Below, one piece after another: positions 8,098 through 18,019 of a stretch of DNA of 64,000 nucleotides; within the stretch, counting starts at the first letter, position 1; the number at the start of each line of letters is the position of its first letter. Origin of the DNA: Mesorhizobium sp. L2C084A000 (GTDB lineage: Bacteria > Pseudomonadota > Alphaproteobacteria > Rhizobiales > Rhizobiaceae). The stretch is from contig NZ_AYWX01000006.1 of NCBI RefSeq assembly GCF_000502875.1, forward strand, positions 198,472 to 262,471, in the 5' to 3' direction. The notes under the pieces were generated by a model. That model made no database searches and had not been told where the DNA came from. It saw nothing but the letters and a program-made list of their open reading frames with translations. The position numbers and the translations under genes were made by a program.

Positions 8098-10643
8098 TCC
8101 ACACTCATTCCCGGCCCCATGGCCTCCTCGACCAATGTCGCCGCATCCATCAAAAGCGTTTCATCGGCTTCGCCATGGACCGGCATCTTGCCGATCTCGA
8201 GCATGATCGGCACGGCGAGCGGCGATATCTGTTCGAGTGCCTTATGCACGATTCGACCCTGGATGCGCGAGAGCATGTCGGCAAGTCTGCTGACATCGAG
8301 CAGACCGGTCGCTGCGTCGGCGCGTGTTGCCTGCAGCAGAATGTGGTCCGGTTCATGGCTGCGCAGCACATCGTAGATCAGGTCGGTCGAGACCGTGACC
8401 TGGCGGCCGCTCTTTTCCTGGCCGGGGTGGCGTTTCTCGATCAATCCCGAAATCAGTGCACAATTGCGGAAAGTGCGCTTGAGAAGCCAGCTGTCGGCCA
8501 GCCAGGCTTCGAGGTCATCGCCCAGCATATCCTGGTCGAAAAGCGCGCCAAGCGAAGGCTTCCTGGCTTTGAACATCGCGCCCATGTCGCCCAATGACCA
8601 TATCGCCAGCGCATAATCGGTGGCGACAAAGCCGAGCGGCCTGGCTCCTGCCCTGTCGAGACGGCGGGTGAGGAGCATGCCGAGCGTCTGGTGCGCCAGC
8701 CTGCCCTCGAACGGATAAGCCACCAGATAATGGCGGTTGCCTCGTGGAAAAGTCTCGATCAGCAGGTCATCGCGTTTGGGCAGCACCGATTTGTCGGCCT
8801 GGAATCGCAGCCAGTCGGCGACCTGCTCGGGCAGCTTCTTCCATCGCTGCGAGTCGTCCAGCATGATGCGGACCTGTTCGGCGAGATAGGTCGAAAGCGG
8901 GAACTTGCCGCCGCCATAGTAAGGCACCTTGGCATCGCTGCCGGGCGCGTTCGACACGAAGCATTCATTCTCGCGGATGCCTTCGAAGCGCAGAACCTTG
9001 CCGGCGAACATGAAGGTGTCGCCATGCGTCAACGTTTCGAGGAAGGCCTCCTCGATCTTGCCGAGAACCCGGCCGCCGCGCGAAGCCGCACCTTTGCCGC
9101 CGGCCTTGATATAGCGCACATTCAGCGCCGGAACCTCGATGATGGTGCCGACATTCAGCCTGTATTGCTGGGCGACGCGCGGATTGGACACCCGCCAGAA
9201 TCCATCCTTGTTCAGGCGTATGCGGGCGTAGCGCTCGTAATTCTTGAGCGCATAGCCGCCGGTGGCGACAAAATCGATGACGCGGTCGAAAGTCGGCCGG
9301 TCGAGGCTGACATAGGGTGCTGCCGTTCGCACTTCCTCGAACAGATCATCGGCACGGAACGGCGCGCCGCAGGCGCAGCCGAGTACATGTTGCGCCAGCA
9401 CGTCGAGACCGCCATCGATCAAGGGAGGCGTGTCCTGCGCGCCGAGATAGTTGGCGTCGAGGGCGGCCCGGCATTCCAGCACCTCAAAGCGGTTGGCCGG
9501 GATGAGGATCGCCTTGGACGGCTCGTCCATGCGGTGGTTGGCGCGGCCGATGCGTTGCGCCAGCCGGCTCGCCCCCTTCGGCGCACCGACATGCACAACC
9601 AGATCGACATCGCCCCAGTCGATGCCGAGGTCGAGCGTCGAGGTGGCGACGATGGCGCGCAGTGCGTTTTCCCCCATCGCCTTTTCGACGCGCCGACGCT
9701 GGGCGACGTCGAGCGAACCGTGATGCAGCGCGATCGGCAACGTATCCTCGTTGACCCGCCACAATTCCTGGAACAGCAGCTCCGCCTGGCTGCGCGTGTT
9801 GACGAACAACAGGGTCGTCTTGTGGCGCTTGATCTCGCGATAGATTTCCGGCGTGGCGTAGCGCGCCGAATGTCCCGCCCATGGCACCCGCTCTTCGGAA
9901 TCGAGGATGGAAATCTCCGGTTTCGCGCCCCCGGTGACGACGATCAGTTCCGCCATGTCATGGCCTGTCGAACCCTTGGGCGGATTCTGGCTGACCAGCC
10001 AGCGCCGCAACTCGTCCGGCTCGGCCACCGTCGCCGACAGCCCGATGGTTTGCAGACCAGGGACAAAGCTGCGCAACCGCGCCAGACCGAGCGCCAGCAG
10101 ATGTCCGCGTTTCGACGTCACCAGCGAGTGCAGTTCGTCGAGCACGACGTAGCGCAGATCTTCGAAGAAACGTTTTGCATCGCCTGCCGCTATCAGCAGC
10201 GCCAGTTGCTCGGGCGTGGTCAGCAGGATGTCGGGCGGCACCAGCTTCTGGCGCTGGCGCTTGTGCGCCGGCGTGTCGCCGGTGCGCGTTTCGATGGTGA
10301 CGGGCAGGCCGATCTCTTCCACCGGCTTGCCGAGATTGCGCTCAATATCGACGGCAAGCGCCTTCAGCGGTGAGATGTAGAGCGTGTGGATACCGCGACG
10401 CGCCTGGCCCGGCTTTCTCTTGGGCCGGTTGGCCAGTTCGGTCAGCGAAGGCAGGAACCCGGCCAGCGTCTTGCCGGCACCGGTCGGCGCAATCAGCAGG
10501 ACTGATTGCCCGGCCTGGGCTTTCGCCAGAAGTTCGATCTGATGGGCGCGCGGCGACCAGCCTTTCTCGCCAAACCATCTGATGAATGGTTCGGGCAGGG
10601 CCACGGCGGCATTCTGTTCGGCAAGGCGCGGCTGCTCTGTCAC
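8094..10643 (-). CDS. Ligase-associated DNA damage response DEXH helicase (Lhr-like)
   Basis: Encodes 849 residues of a superfamily 2 helicase. The Walker A motif is APTGAGKT (residues 52-59), motif II is DELH, motif III is GLSATVAEPDEL, and the second RecA domain carries STLDLGIDWGDVDLV and QRIGRANHRMDEPSKA. A winged-helix and Lhr-type C-terminal region follow. The length is typical of the ligase-associated Lhr subgroup and much shorter than E. coli Lhr (about 1540). The start is GTG at 10643, because no in-frame ATG precedes the Walker A motif. It overlaps pdeM by four bases, so the two repair genes form one unit. Role: 3'-5' DNA/RNA translocation in repair, by family. Confidence 0.88.
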   Translation of the reverse strand: MTEQPRLAEQNAAVALPEPFIRWFGEKGWSPRAHQIELLAKAQAGQSVLLIAPTGAGKTLAGFLPSLTELANRPKRKPGQARRGIHTLYISPLKALAVDIERNLGKPVEEIGLPVTIETRTGDTPAHKRQRQKLVPPDILLTTPEQLALLIAAGDAKRFFEDLRYVVLDELHSLVTSKRGHLLALGLARLRSFVPGLQTIGLSATVAEPDELRRWLVSQNPPKGSTGHDMAELIVVTGGAKPEISILDSEERVPWAGHSARYATPEIYREIKRHKTTLLFVNTRSQAELLFQELWRVNEDTLPIALHHGSLDVAQRRRVEKAMGENALRAIVATSTLDLGIDWGDVDLVVHVGAPKGASRLAQRIGRANHRMDEPSKAILIPANRFEVLECRAALDANYLGAQDTPPLIDGGLDVLAQHVLGCACGAPFRADDLFEEVRTAAPYVSLDRPTFDRVIDFVATGGYALKNYERYARIRLNKDGFWRVSNPRVAQQYRLNVGTIIEVPALNVRYIKAGGKGAASRGGRVLGKIEEAFLETLTHGDTFMFAGKVLRFEGIRENECFVSNAPGSDAKVPYYGGGKFPLSTYLAEQVRIMLDDSQRWKKLPEQVADWLRFQADKSVLPKRDDLLIETFPRGNRHYLVAYPFEGRLAHQTLGMLLTRRLDRAGARPLGFVATDYALAIWSLGDMGAMFKARKPSLGALFDQDMLGDDLEAWLADSWLLKRTFRNCALISGLIEKRHPGQEKSGRQVTVSTDLIYDVLRSHEPDHILLQATRADAATGLLDVSRLADMLSRIQGRIVHKALEQISPLAVPIMLEIGKMPVHGEADETLLMDAATLVEEAMGPGMSVE

Positions 10644-10710
10644 CTGCCAGAGGTAGCGCGACGGCAGTCAATCGCCAAGAAGAATCGGAACAAAAGGGGA
10701 TCGTTCTTCC

Positions 10711-11580
10711 CTAAGGCCGCCGAAACCCTGTCGGGCTGCCATAGAGATAGCCGATGCGCGCGACGGCGTCTTTCAGTCTCTCGTGCGACACCAGCATGGT
10801 GTGGCCGTTGGCGTGGATCATCGTGTCGGCATCGGTCATGACGGCGACATGGCCCTTCCAGAACACCAGATCGCCACGTCGCAACCCGGACAAATCAGGT
10901 GCCGGTTCCAGCGGCTCGCCAAGTGTCGCCGCCTGCATATCGGAATCGCGCAGCACGTCTCTGCCGGCCATGCGCATCGCCAGTTGCACCAGCCCCGAAC
11001 AGTCGATGCCGAAACCGGAAGTACCGCCCCAGAGATAAGGTGTTCCTAGAAACGCCTCGGCAACCGCGACATAGTCGGAGGCAGCTTCACTGAGCGGCCG
11101 CAGGTGACCTGCGATCAGCGCCTCGCCGGAAGGCAGGACCGCATAGTGCGTACCGCGCGTCTCGGCGGCCTCCGTCACTGTCACCGTCGATCCCATCGAC
11201 AATTGTCCGGCGATCGGAAAGCGCAGATCCGGCCCGGGGTAAAGGAAGGTGCGCGGCACGCAGACGATGTGAGTGGCCGCGTGATCCCGGCCCCCGAGCA
11301 TCGTGTCGGCGACATAGCCGACATAGCCGTCGCGTTCGGCCTGGACCCAGGCCCAGCCTTCAGCGACATCGAAGACCAGAACATCGTCGCCGAACAGCGC
11401 TTGCGTGTTGACGCCGGCAGCAGGCCGCGGCGCCTTGCGCATATCGGCCACTGACGCGATGACCCGCGCCGGCCGGCCGGCGACGAAGCGGTCGGCGGCG
11501 ACCTCGCCCTTCAGCCTTGCATCGGCGAGGTCGGAACGAAAAGCGTGAAGGCGGGCATCCCTGGCAGTCAAATCGAGCAC
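10711..11580 (-). CDS. NlpC/P60 cysteine peptidase with SH3-like domains
   Basis: Encodes 289 residues. The first half holds two SH3-like regions (about 35-95 and 105-165). The C-terminal NlpC/P60 domain carries the catalytic cysteine C194 in GIDCSGLV and histidines at KGHVAVM (H244) and the HANGH motif (256-260). This layout matches C40-family enzymes that cut gamma-D-glutamyl-meso-diaminopimelate bonds in murein peptides. I see no signal peptide, so a cytoplasmic role in recycling murein peptides is plausible. The start is GTG at 11580. The MarR gene upstream is 22 bases away on the same strand, so they may be co-transcribed. Confidence 0.8.
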   Translation of the reverse strand: MLDLTARDARLHAFRSDLADARLKGEVAADRFVAGRPARVIASVADMRKAPRPAAGVNTQALFGDDVLVFDVAEGWAWVQAERDGYVGYVADTMLGGRDHAATHIVCVPRTFLYPGPDLRFPIAGQLSMGSTVTVTEAAETRGTHYAVLPSGEALIAGHLRPLSEAASDYVAVAEAFLGTPYLWGGTSGFGIDCSGLVQLAMRMAGRDVLRDSDMQAATLGEPLEPAPDLSGLRRGDLVFWKGHVAVMTDADTMIHANGHTMLVSHERLKDAVARIGYLYGSPTGFRRP

Positions 11581-11602
11581 CTATGCTGAAAAGGTAATCC
11601 GC

Positions 11603-11953
11603 TCACATCGGCAGTTCGAGCGCCTTGGCGATGATACCATCGCCGAAGCGCTCGACAAAGAGCGCGCCCTCGACCGTGCGCCTGATCAGAACATTGCGCT
11701 TGTCGAGTTCGTCGCGATGGCGCGAGACGAGTTTCAAAGCGCCCATCGTGTCGAGCGCGCGGGTGATCACGGGCTTGGTGACATTGAGGCGCGCGGCGAG
11801 CCCGCGCACGGTGTGCGGCGGCGGGTCGAGATAGATGGTGAACAGGATTGCCGTCTGGCGCATGGTCAGATCGGGCGCGTCGTCGCGCACCTGCGACAGC
11901 ATCACCTGCTGCCACAGTCGCAAGGCCTGGCTCGGGCGCATCGCAATCGACAT
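11603..11953 (-). CDS. MarR-family transcriptional regulator
   Basis: Encodes 116 residues with a MarR-type winged helix: LTMRQTAILFTIYL, then TVRGLAARLNVTKPVITRALDTM (recognition helix) and a wing in SRHRDELDKRNVLIRRT. The C-terminal dimerisation helix after the wing is short, so the protein is smaller than typical MarR proteins (140-150). The target is unknown. It precedes the NlpC/P60 gene by 22 bases and may regulate it; that is inference from position. The start is ATG at 11953; the 72-base gap to the aminopeptidase gene shows no feature I can name. Confidence 0.8.
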   Translation of the reverse strand: MSIAMRPSQALRLWQQVMLSQVRDDAPDLTMRQTAILFTIYLDPPPHTVRGLAARLNVTKPVITRALDTMGALKLVSRHRDELDKRNVLIRRTVEGALFVERFGDGIIAKALELPM

Positions 11954-12025
11954 CGCGCCAGCATGACGGCAAATTGTTTCGGTTCCGTTTCAGTCAAAGC
12001 GATTGCCGTCTCTCGCCTGCAACCG

Positions 12026-13390
12026 TCAGCCGTAGCGTTTCGCGATGATCCGCTCCAGCGCGCGGATGCCTTGTGCCTCACCGCCGGCGGGGCCATGCGG
12101 ACGGTCAGCCGGGTTCCAGGCGAAGATGTCGAAATGCGCCCAGCCCGCGGTTTTTTCGACGAAGCGCTTGAGGAACAGCGCCGCGGTGATCGAGCCGGCG
12201 AAACCATCCGGGGTGACATTGTTGATGTCGGCGATCTTCGACAACAGTTTTGCATCGTAGGGCTGCCACAGCGGCATGCGCCACAGCGGATCCTCGACCG
12301 CGACGGAAGCCGCCGCAAGATCGGATGCCAGCATTTCGTCGCCGGTGTAGAACGGCGGCAGATCGGGGCCGAGCGCGACACGGGCAGCCCCGGTCAGCGT
12401 CGCCATGTCGACCAGAAGCTGCGGCTCCTCCTCGTCGGCCAGCGCCAGCGCATCGGCCAGCACCAGCCGTCCCTCGGCATCCGTGTTGCCGATCTCGACA
12501 GTGATGCCCTTGCGGCTCACCAGCACGTCGCCAGGCCGGAAGGCGTTGCCGGCAATCGAATTTTCGACCGCGGGAATGAGCACGCGCAGCCGCACATTCA
12601 GCCCGGCAGCCATGATCATCGAGGCAAGGCCAAGGACATTGGCGGCACCGCCCATGTCCTTTTTCATCAGCAGCATGCCGGACGATGGCTTGATGTCGAG
12701 ACCGCCCGTGTCGAAGCAGACGCCCTTGCCGACCAGCGTTACCTTCGGCGCCCCTTGCTGCCCCCACTGCATATCGATAAGGCGCGGCGCGCCGGCCGAC
12801 GCACGGCCGACAGCATGGATCATCGGGAAATTCCGGTCGAGGAGATCGTCACCCTTGACCACCGAGACTTCGGCCTTGTGCCTGGCAGCCAGGGTCCGCA
12901 CCGCCTCCTCCAAATCTTCCGGGCCCATATCGCTGGTCGGCGTGTTGACCAGATCGCGTGTCAGGAAGACGCCATCGGCAATGCGGCGAACGCGCCCGGC
13001 ATCGACGCCTGCCGGCAGGCCGAAGCGTAGCGCCCTGCCTGACTTCTTGCCGTAACGGGTGAAGACATAGCCGCCGAGCACCAGTGCGGTGGCCGCGAGT
13101 TCGGGCTCGACCGGCGCCGAGGCGAAATGCCAGTCGCCTTCCGGCAAGGCCTTCGACAGTGCGCCGAGGGCGAGCGCGCCTTCGCCATCGCCGACGCCGA
13201 ACAAGGCGCCGCCGAGCGCCCCGTTTTCGCTGGGCACGACCAGCGTCCTGCCTGCCTCGCCGGAAAAGCCGTTGGCCCTGGCCCAGGCGACAGCGGCCGG
13301 CGCAAGGCCGGCCGCGTCCAGACCGTCCCTGGCGACCAGATGGACCGGCAGCGCGCCCGGCAATGTCTTCCCGACGAGTTCGACAGGCAT
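12026..13390 (-). CDS. M17 leucyl aminopeptidase family protein
   Basis: Encodes 454 residues. The M17 signature NTDAEGRL is at residues 302-309. The two-zinc site residues K222, D227, D245, D304 and E306 are all present in the motifs GKGVCFDTGG, MKKDMGGAAN and NTDAEGRL. These cytosolic enzymes release N-terminal residues from peptides. The N-terminal macro-like domain is present but short, so the protein is smaller than PepA (about 500). It is transcribed away from tadD, and the 116 bases between the two genes hold a CtrA-like box. Family assignment is firm; substrate preference is unknown. Confidence 0.9.
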   Translation of the reverse strand: MPVELVGKTLPGALPVHLVARDGLDAAGLAPAAVAWARANGFSGEAGRTLVVPSENGALGGALFGVGDGEGALALGALSKALPEGDWHFASAPVEPELAATALVLGGYVFTRYGKKSGRALRFGLPAGVDAGRVRRIADGVFLTRDLVNTPTSDMGPEDLEEAVRTLAARHKAEVSVVKGDDLLDRNFPMIHAVGRASAGAPRLIDMQWGQQGAPKVTLVGKGVCFDTGGLDIKPSSGMLLMKKDMGGAANVLGLASMIMAAGLNVRLRVLIPAVENSIAGNAFRPGDVLVSRKGITVEIGNTDAEGRLVLADALALADEEEPQLLVDMATLTGAARVALGPDLPPFYTGDEMLASDLAAASVAVEDPLWRMPLWQPYDAKLLSKIADINNVTPDGFAGSITAALFLKRFVEKTAGWAHFDIFAWNPADRPHGPAGGEAQGIRALERIIAKRYG

Positions 13391-13418
13391 GCGATGTTCT
13401 CCGTGTGAGTCGCCGTTC

Positions 13419-13433
13419 TTAACCGTCCGTTAG
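13419..13433 (+). promoter_or_regulatory. CtrA-like box upstream of tadD
   Basis: TTAA-N7-TTAG, seven of eight conserved positions of the alphaproteobacterial CtrA consensus TTAA-N7-TTAA, lies 74 bases before the tadD start. Similar near-matches occur before cpaB and flp. Pilus genes are CtrA targets in Caulobacter. A match this short can also arise by chance. Confidence 0.35.
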
Positions 13434-13506
13434 GGTTAACAGAATATTTCTGCGGGAGGGAAGACGGCCACGCAATGGCCGCGCATGAATGGAGGCTTAG
13501 GGTGCC

Positions 13507-14328
13507 ATGCCGACCAACCGCAGGATGAATGCCAGGGGAAAACGGCTCATCACCACGGCTCTTGTGCTGGCGCTGACGGCGGGCGTCGCCGGTTGCGGAA
13601 CCGACAAGCTCTCCACCGGCTCTATCGCACGCACCAGCGGCAAACCGCTGGAAAGCATGTCGGCCGGCGAACTGCACAATGCCACCGGCGCACTTGGCCA
13701 ATCCTACGCGAAGAACCCCAACGACAAGCGGATAGCGACGAACTATGCGGCGGCATTGCAGATGGATGGCGACGCCGATCAGTCGCTGGCCGTGATGCGC
13801 AAGCTCGCCATCGCTTTGCCCAAGGATCGTGACGTGCTTGCCTCCTATGGCAAGGCGCTGGCCGCCAATGGCCAGTTCGAGGCGGCGCTCGACGCCGTGC
13901 GCCGCGCTCAGACACCGGAATATCCCGACTGGAAGCTGGTGTCGGCCGAAGCGGCCATTCTCGACCAGACCGGTCAGAAGGACGATGCGCGCAGGCTTTA
14001 CCGCAAGGCGCTCGACCTCAAGCCGAACGAGCCTTCCGTGCTCTCCAATCTTGGCATGTCGTATGTGCTGGAAGGTGACCTGCGCACCGCCGAAACCTAC
14101 ATGCGCTCGGCCGCGCAACAGCCGAACGCGGACAGCCGCGTCCGCCAGAACCTGGCACTGGTCGTCGGCCTGCAAGGCCGGTTCGACGAGGCCGAGAAGA
14201 TCGCCTCGCAGGAGCTCTCGCCCGAACAGGCGCAGGCAAACGTCGCCTATCTCAGGCAGATGTTGGCCCAGCAGAATGCCTGGAGCCAGCTCAAGGACCA
14301 GGACAAGCCGAAATCCGCGACCAACTGA
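13507..14328 (+). CDS. tadD: Tad pilus lipoprotein TadD (TPR protein)
   Basis: Encodes 273 residues. A basic N-terminus and hydrophobic stretch lead to a lipobox, TAGVAGC, with the lipidated cysteine at C30, so it is an outer-membrane or periplasmic lipoprotein. Several tetratricopeptide repeats follow from about residue 60 to 250 (for example KALDLKPNEPSVLSNLGMSYVLEGD). TadD-type pilotins help secretin assembly in tight-adherence systems. The gene stands alone on the plus strand, convergent with tadC, and the two share a strong hairpin. The ATG at 13507 is followed by another ATG at 13525 (residue 7), so the exact start is uncertain. Confidence 0.85.
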   Translation: MPTNRRMNARGKRLITTALVLALTAGVAGCGTDKLSTGSIARTSGKPLESMSAGELHNATGALGQSYAKNPNDKRIATNYAAALQMDGDADQSLAVMRKLAIALPKDRDVLASYGKALAANGQFEAALDAVRRAQTPEYPDWKLVSAEAAILDQTGQKDDARRLYRKALDLKPNEPSVLSNLGMSYVLEGDLRTAETYMRSAAQQPNADSRVRQNLALVVGLQGRFDEAEKIASQELSPEQAQANVAYLRQMLAQQNAWSQLKDQDKPKSATN

Positions 14329-14347
14329 GACCACAATCCCGATGCCC

Positions 14348-14384
14348 AACGAAGAAGCCGCGCTGCATGCGCGGCTTCTTCGTT
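14348..14384. terminator. Bidirectional terminator between tadD and tadC
   Basis: A perfect 16 bp inverted repeat (14348-14363 with 14369-14384) has a five-base loop. It is GC-rich in the middle and ends with GTT on one side and AAC on the other. It sits 20 bases after the tadD stop and 29 bases after the convergent tadC stop, as expected for a shared terminator. Confidence 0.8.
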
Positions 14385-14412
14385 TGAGGGAATGCAGGAA
14401 TTTACCTCGCCG

Positions 14413-15435
14413 CTACTGGGCGTTTGTTGCCGGCGCCGCATGATCGCCGAAGATACCGCGTTGGCTGACCTGAATGCCGGCGGGACCCAAAATGATGGCG
14501 AAGAGCACCGGCAGGAAAAACAGGATCATCGGCACGGTAAGTTTTGGCGGCAGGGCGGCCGCCTTCTTCTCGGCCGCATTCATGCGCATGTCGCGGCTTT
14601 CGGCGGCAAGCACGCGCAGTGCATGCGCCACCGGCGTGCCGTAACGCTCGGCCTGGACGAGCGCCTGCGACACCGACTTGACCGAATCCAGGCCGGTGCG
14701 GCTTGCCAGGTTCTCGTAGGCCTGCTTGCGCTCCGGCAGATAGGAAAGCTCGGCGTTGGTGAGGATGAATTCTTCCGCCAGCGCCACCGATTGCGCACCG
14801 ATCTCGTCGGCGACCTTGCGCAGTGCCGCTTCCACCGACATGCCCGATTCGACGCAGATCAGCATCAGATCGAGCCCATCCGGCCATGCCATCTGGATCG
14901 ACTGCTTGCGCTTGGTGGCGCGGTTGTTGACGTAGATGACCGGTGCGTAGAAGCCGCCGTAAGCAACGAGGACGCAGACGAACAGCCTGATGACCAGTGG
15001 CTTGTCGGGCAGCCCTCCGAGCACGAAGATGTAGATTGCGGCCAGCGCGAAACCGACAAAAGGAAGCACGAGACGGAAGAAAAGGAACCGCGTCAGCGGA
15101 TTCTGTCCACGAAAACCGGCCACCTTGAGTTTCTGCAATGTGCTCTCATCGGCGAGCGCGCGTCTCAGATCCAGCCGGTCGACAATGTTGCGCATGCCGA
15201 TCGACTGTTCCTCGCGCAAGCCCTTGCGACGGCGGTCGGCCTCGACCGCAAGCCGGGCGCGCTGTTGCGCACGCAGTTCGTCGCGTTCCAGCGCAACGGA
15301 TTTCATGCGTGACTTGAGCTGGTTTCCGCCAAACGCCGGCAGCAAGGTGAGGACGGTCGCAAACACCGCTATCGCGACCAGCATCGCGATCAGGAAGCTC
15401 GGATCCGTCAGGGTCTTGATGACTTGCTCGGTCAT
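14413..15435 (-). CDS. tadC: Tad inner-membrane platform protein TadC
   Basis: Encodes 340 residues of the type II secretion F / GspF family. It has an N-terminal membrane segment (FLIAMLVAIAVFATVLTLL), a charged cytoplasmic stretch, a second helix pair near residues 125-170, the conserved WPDGLDLMLICVESGMSVEAALRKVADE motif region and a C-terminal helix (VPMILFFLPVLFAIIL). With TadB it forms the platform on which the CpaF ATPase acts to add or remove pilin. It is the last gene of the minus-strand pilus operon, nine bases after tadB. Confidence 0.9.
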   Translation of the reverse strand: MTEQVIKTLTDPSFLIAMLVAIAVFATVLTLLPAFGGNQLKSRMKSVALERDELRAQQRARLAVEADRRRKGLREEQSIGMRNIVDRLDLRRALADESTLQKLKVAGFRGQNPLTRFLFFRLVLPFVGFALAAIYIFVLGGLPDKPLVIRLFVCVLVAYGGFYAPVIYVNNRATKRKQSIQMAWPDGLDLMLICVESGMSVEAALRKVADEIGAQSVALAEEFILTNAELSYLPERKQAYENLASRTGLDSVKSVSQALVQAERYGTPVAHALRVLAAESRDMRMNAAEKKAAALPPKLTVPMILFFLPVLFAIILGPAGIQVSQRGIFGDHAAPATNAQ

Positions 15436-15444
15436 GCCAGCATC

Positions 15445-16458
15445 CTAGACTTCGAAGTTCATCATCTTGCGCATCACCAGGATGCCGATCGACATCCAGA
15501 CCGCAGAGCAACCAAGGATCAGGTTTCCGACGCTGGTGTTGAAGAGCGGCATCAGGTAGGCCGGGCTCGACAGGTAGACGAGAAAGGCGACGATGAAGGG
15601 CAGCGCACCGATGATCGCGGCGGACGCCTTCGCTTCCATCGACAGCGCCGCGACCTTGGCTTTCATCTTCTTGCGATCGCGAAGCACGCGCGAAAGATTG
15701 CCCAGCGCCTCGGAGAGATTGCCGCCGGCCTGCGATTGAATCTGGATAACGATGCCGAAGAAGCTTGCCTCGGTGCAAGGCATGGTTTCGGGCATGCGCA
15801 AGGTCGCGTCGGGGATAGAGAGGCCCATCTGCTGTGAATCGACGATGCGGCGAAACTCGGTCTTCACGGGTTCGGGCGATTCGTTGGCGATCAAGCGCAC
15901 GGCGTCGTTCAGCGGCAGGCCGGACTTGACCGCGCGCACGATGATGTCGAGCGCGTTTGGAAATTCGTTGAGGAATGCCTTGACCCGGCGGGCGCGACGA
16001 AACGTGACGAACCAGCGCGGCAGGCCCAGCCCCCCGGCCAACAGCACGCCCGGCAAGGCGATCAGCGGGGCTCCGGCCACAAAGGCGACCATCGTCAAAA
16101 CGATGCCGCATATTGCGGAATATATATAGAAACACTCGATGGTGGTCTTGAGGCCGGCCTGACGAAGCTGGGCTTTCAGCGGCGGTTTCTTGACGCGGCT
16201 GTCCTTGGTTTTCTGCTTGGCGTCGAGTTCGTTGAGAGAATCCTGAACCGATTTGCGCCGCTTGGTGGCTTCCGCCACGCGGTCGCGCGAGGCCTTGACG
16301 ACGGAGCGATCCGTCTCGGCGGTCCTGATCGTTTCGAGCCGCTTGCCGGCCTGTTTCTCGTTGCTGATCCGGGTGAACAGAAATGCATAGGCGACGGCGC
16401 CGGCGCTGAAGCCGGCGAGCACGACAAACGCCAGTACTGTGCCGTCAATTCCAAACAT
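15445..16458 (-). CDS. tadB: Tad inner-membrane platform protein TadB
   Basis: Encodes 337 residues of the GspF family. It starts with a membrane helix (VLAFVVLAGFSAGAVAYAFLF), followed by a charged cytoplasmic region, a helix pair near 110-155, the conserved PNALDIIVRAVKSGLPLNDAV stretch, a GGNLSEALGNLSRVLRDRKKMKAK region and C-terminal helices. Paired TadB and TadC genes are diagnostic of Tad systems. It is 29 bases after cpaF and 9 bases before tadC. Confidence 0.9.
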   Translation of the reverse strand: MFGIDGTVLAFVVLAGFSAGAVAYAFLFTRISNEKQAGKRLETIRTAETDRSVVKASRDRVAEATKRRKSVQDSLNELDAKQKTKDSRVKKPPLKAQLRQAGLKTTIECFYIYSAICGIVLTMVAFVAGAPLIALPGVLLAGGLGLPRWFVTFRRARRVKAFLNEFPNALDIIVRAVKSGLPLNDAVRLIANESPEPVKTEFRRIVDSQQMGLSIPDATLRMPETMPCTEASFFGIVIQIQSQAGGNLSEALGNLSRVLRDRKKMKAKVAALSMEAKASAAIIGALPFIVAFLVYLSSPAYLMPLFNTSVGNLILGCSAVWMSIGILVMRKMMNFEV

Positions 16459-16487
16459 TGGCCCGAACCCTTACACCCCAGCATACG

Positions 16488-17990
16488 TCAGTCAGCGCGT
16501 TTCTCCATCGCCTCGAGCGCAATGGCGAGACGCTGCTCCTCGCCGTAATAGCGTGCACGCTCCCAGAAATGCGGACGGCCGATGCCGGTCGATACGTGCT
16601 CACCCAGCAGCCGGCCGTTGGCGTCCTCGCCCTTGATGTTGTAGAGGACGATGTCCTGCGTGATGATGACGTCGCCTTCCATCCCGATCACCTCGGTGAT
16701 GTGGGTGATGCGGCGCGATCCGTCGCGCAAGCGCGCCGCCTGGATGATCACGTCGATGGAGCCGACGACGATTTCGCGCACTGTCTTTTGCGGCAGCGAA
16801 TAACCGCCCATGGCAATCATGGATTCGATACGGTTCAGGCATTCGCGCGGGCTGTTCGAGTGGATCGTGCCCATCGAGCCGTCATGGCCGGTGTTCATCG
16901 CCTGCAGCAGATCGAACACTTCGGGTCCACGCACTTCGCCGACGATGATGCGCTCGGGCCGCATGCGCAGACAGTTCTTGACCAGGTCACGCATCGTCAC
17001 CTCACCCTCGCCCTCCAGATTGGGCGGGCGGGTTTCGAGGCGTACCACATGCGGCTGCTGCAATTGCAGCTCGGCCGAGTCTTCGCAGGTGATGACGCGC
17101 TCCTCGCGGTCGATATAGTTGGTCAAGCAATTGAGCAGCGTCGTCTTGCCCGAACCGGTGCCGCCCGAGATCACGATGTTGCAGCGAACACGGCTGATGA
17201 TCTTGAGGACTTCGGCGCCCTGCGGCGAGATGGCGCCGAACTTGACCAATTGATCGAGCGTCAGCTTGTCCTTCTTGAATTTGCGGATGGTGAGCGTGGC
17301 GCCATCGATGGAGAGTGGCGGCGCGATGACGTTGACGCGGGAGCCGTCGGGAAGGCGCGCGTCGCAGATCGGGCTGGATTCGTCGACGCGGCGGCCAACC
17401 TGGCTGACGATGCGCTGGCAGATGTTGAGGAGCTGCTGGTTGTCACGAAAGCGGATGCCGGTCTGTTCGACCTTGCCGTTGACTTCGATGTAGACGTTCC
17501 TGGAGCCGTTGACCATGATGTCTGCGATGTCGTCGCGGGCGAGCAGCGGCTCGAGCGGCCCATAACCGAGCACGTCGTTGCAGATGTCCTCGAGCAGCTC
17601 TTCCTGCTCGGCGATCGTCATTGCGAAGTTCTTGATCGCGATGATGTCGTTGACGATATCGCGGATTTCCTCGCGCGCGCTTTCAGGATCAAGCTTGGAA
17701 AGCTGCGACAGATCGATGGTGTCGATGAGCGCGGAGAAGACCTGGCTCTTGGTATCGTAATAAGTTTCGCTCTTTTCGCGCTGTGCCCGCTTCGGCTCAG
17801 GCGCCAATGGCGGTGCCTCGACCGCACGGCGCGCCGGCGGTGCGACAGGCGCGCTTGGCGCCGCCGCGGGCCGGATCAGAACCGCCGTGTCCATGGAACC
17901 TGCAGCCGGCGGCGCAACGGGCGCCGGTGCTGGCTGGCGAAATTCCGGCGTGAACCGGTTGCCGTCGTCGCTGCCTCTTTTACCAAACAT
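16488..17990 (-). CDS. cpaF: Tad pilus motor ATPase CpaF/TadA
   Basis: Encodes 500 residues of the secretion ATPase family. The Walker A motif is GGTGSGKTT (residues 276-284), followed by an Asp box ([11 protein letters not shown]), Walker B ([24 protein letters not shown] begins there) and His box ([14 protein letters not shown]). The first 65 residues are rich in proline and alanine and probably disordered. This hexameric cytoplasmic ATPase drives both extension and retraction of Flp pili in Caulobacter. The gene lies between cpaE and tadB. Confidence 0.93.
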   Translation of the reverse strand: MFGKRGSDDGNRFTPEFRQPAPAPVAPPAAGSMDTAVLIRPAAAPSAPVAPPARRAVEAPPLAPEPKRAQREKSETYYDTKSQVFSALIDTIDLSQLSKLDPESAREEIRDIVNDIIAIKNFAMTIAEQEELLEDICNDVLGYGPLEPLLARDDIADIMVNGSRNVYIEVNGKVEQTGIRFRDNQQLLNICQRIVSQVGRRVDESSPICDARLPDGSRVNVIAPPLSIDGATLTIRKFKKDKLTLDQLVKFGAISPQGAEVLKIISRVRCNIVISGGTGSGKTTLLNCLTNYIDREERVITCEDSAELQLQQPHVVRLETRPPNLEGEGEVTMRDLVKNCLRMRPERIIVGEVRGPEVFDLLQAMNTGHDGSMGTIHSNSPRECLNRIESMIAMGGYSLPQKTVREIVVGSIDVIIQAARLRDGSRRITHITEVIGMEGDVIITQDIVLYNIKGEDANGRLLGEHVSTGIGRPHFWERARYYGEEQRLAIALEAMEKRAD

Positions 17991-18019
17991 GATCGACTAC
18001 CGATTCCACTGCTGAAGCG

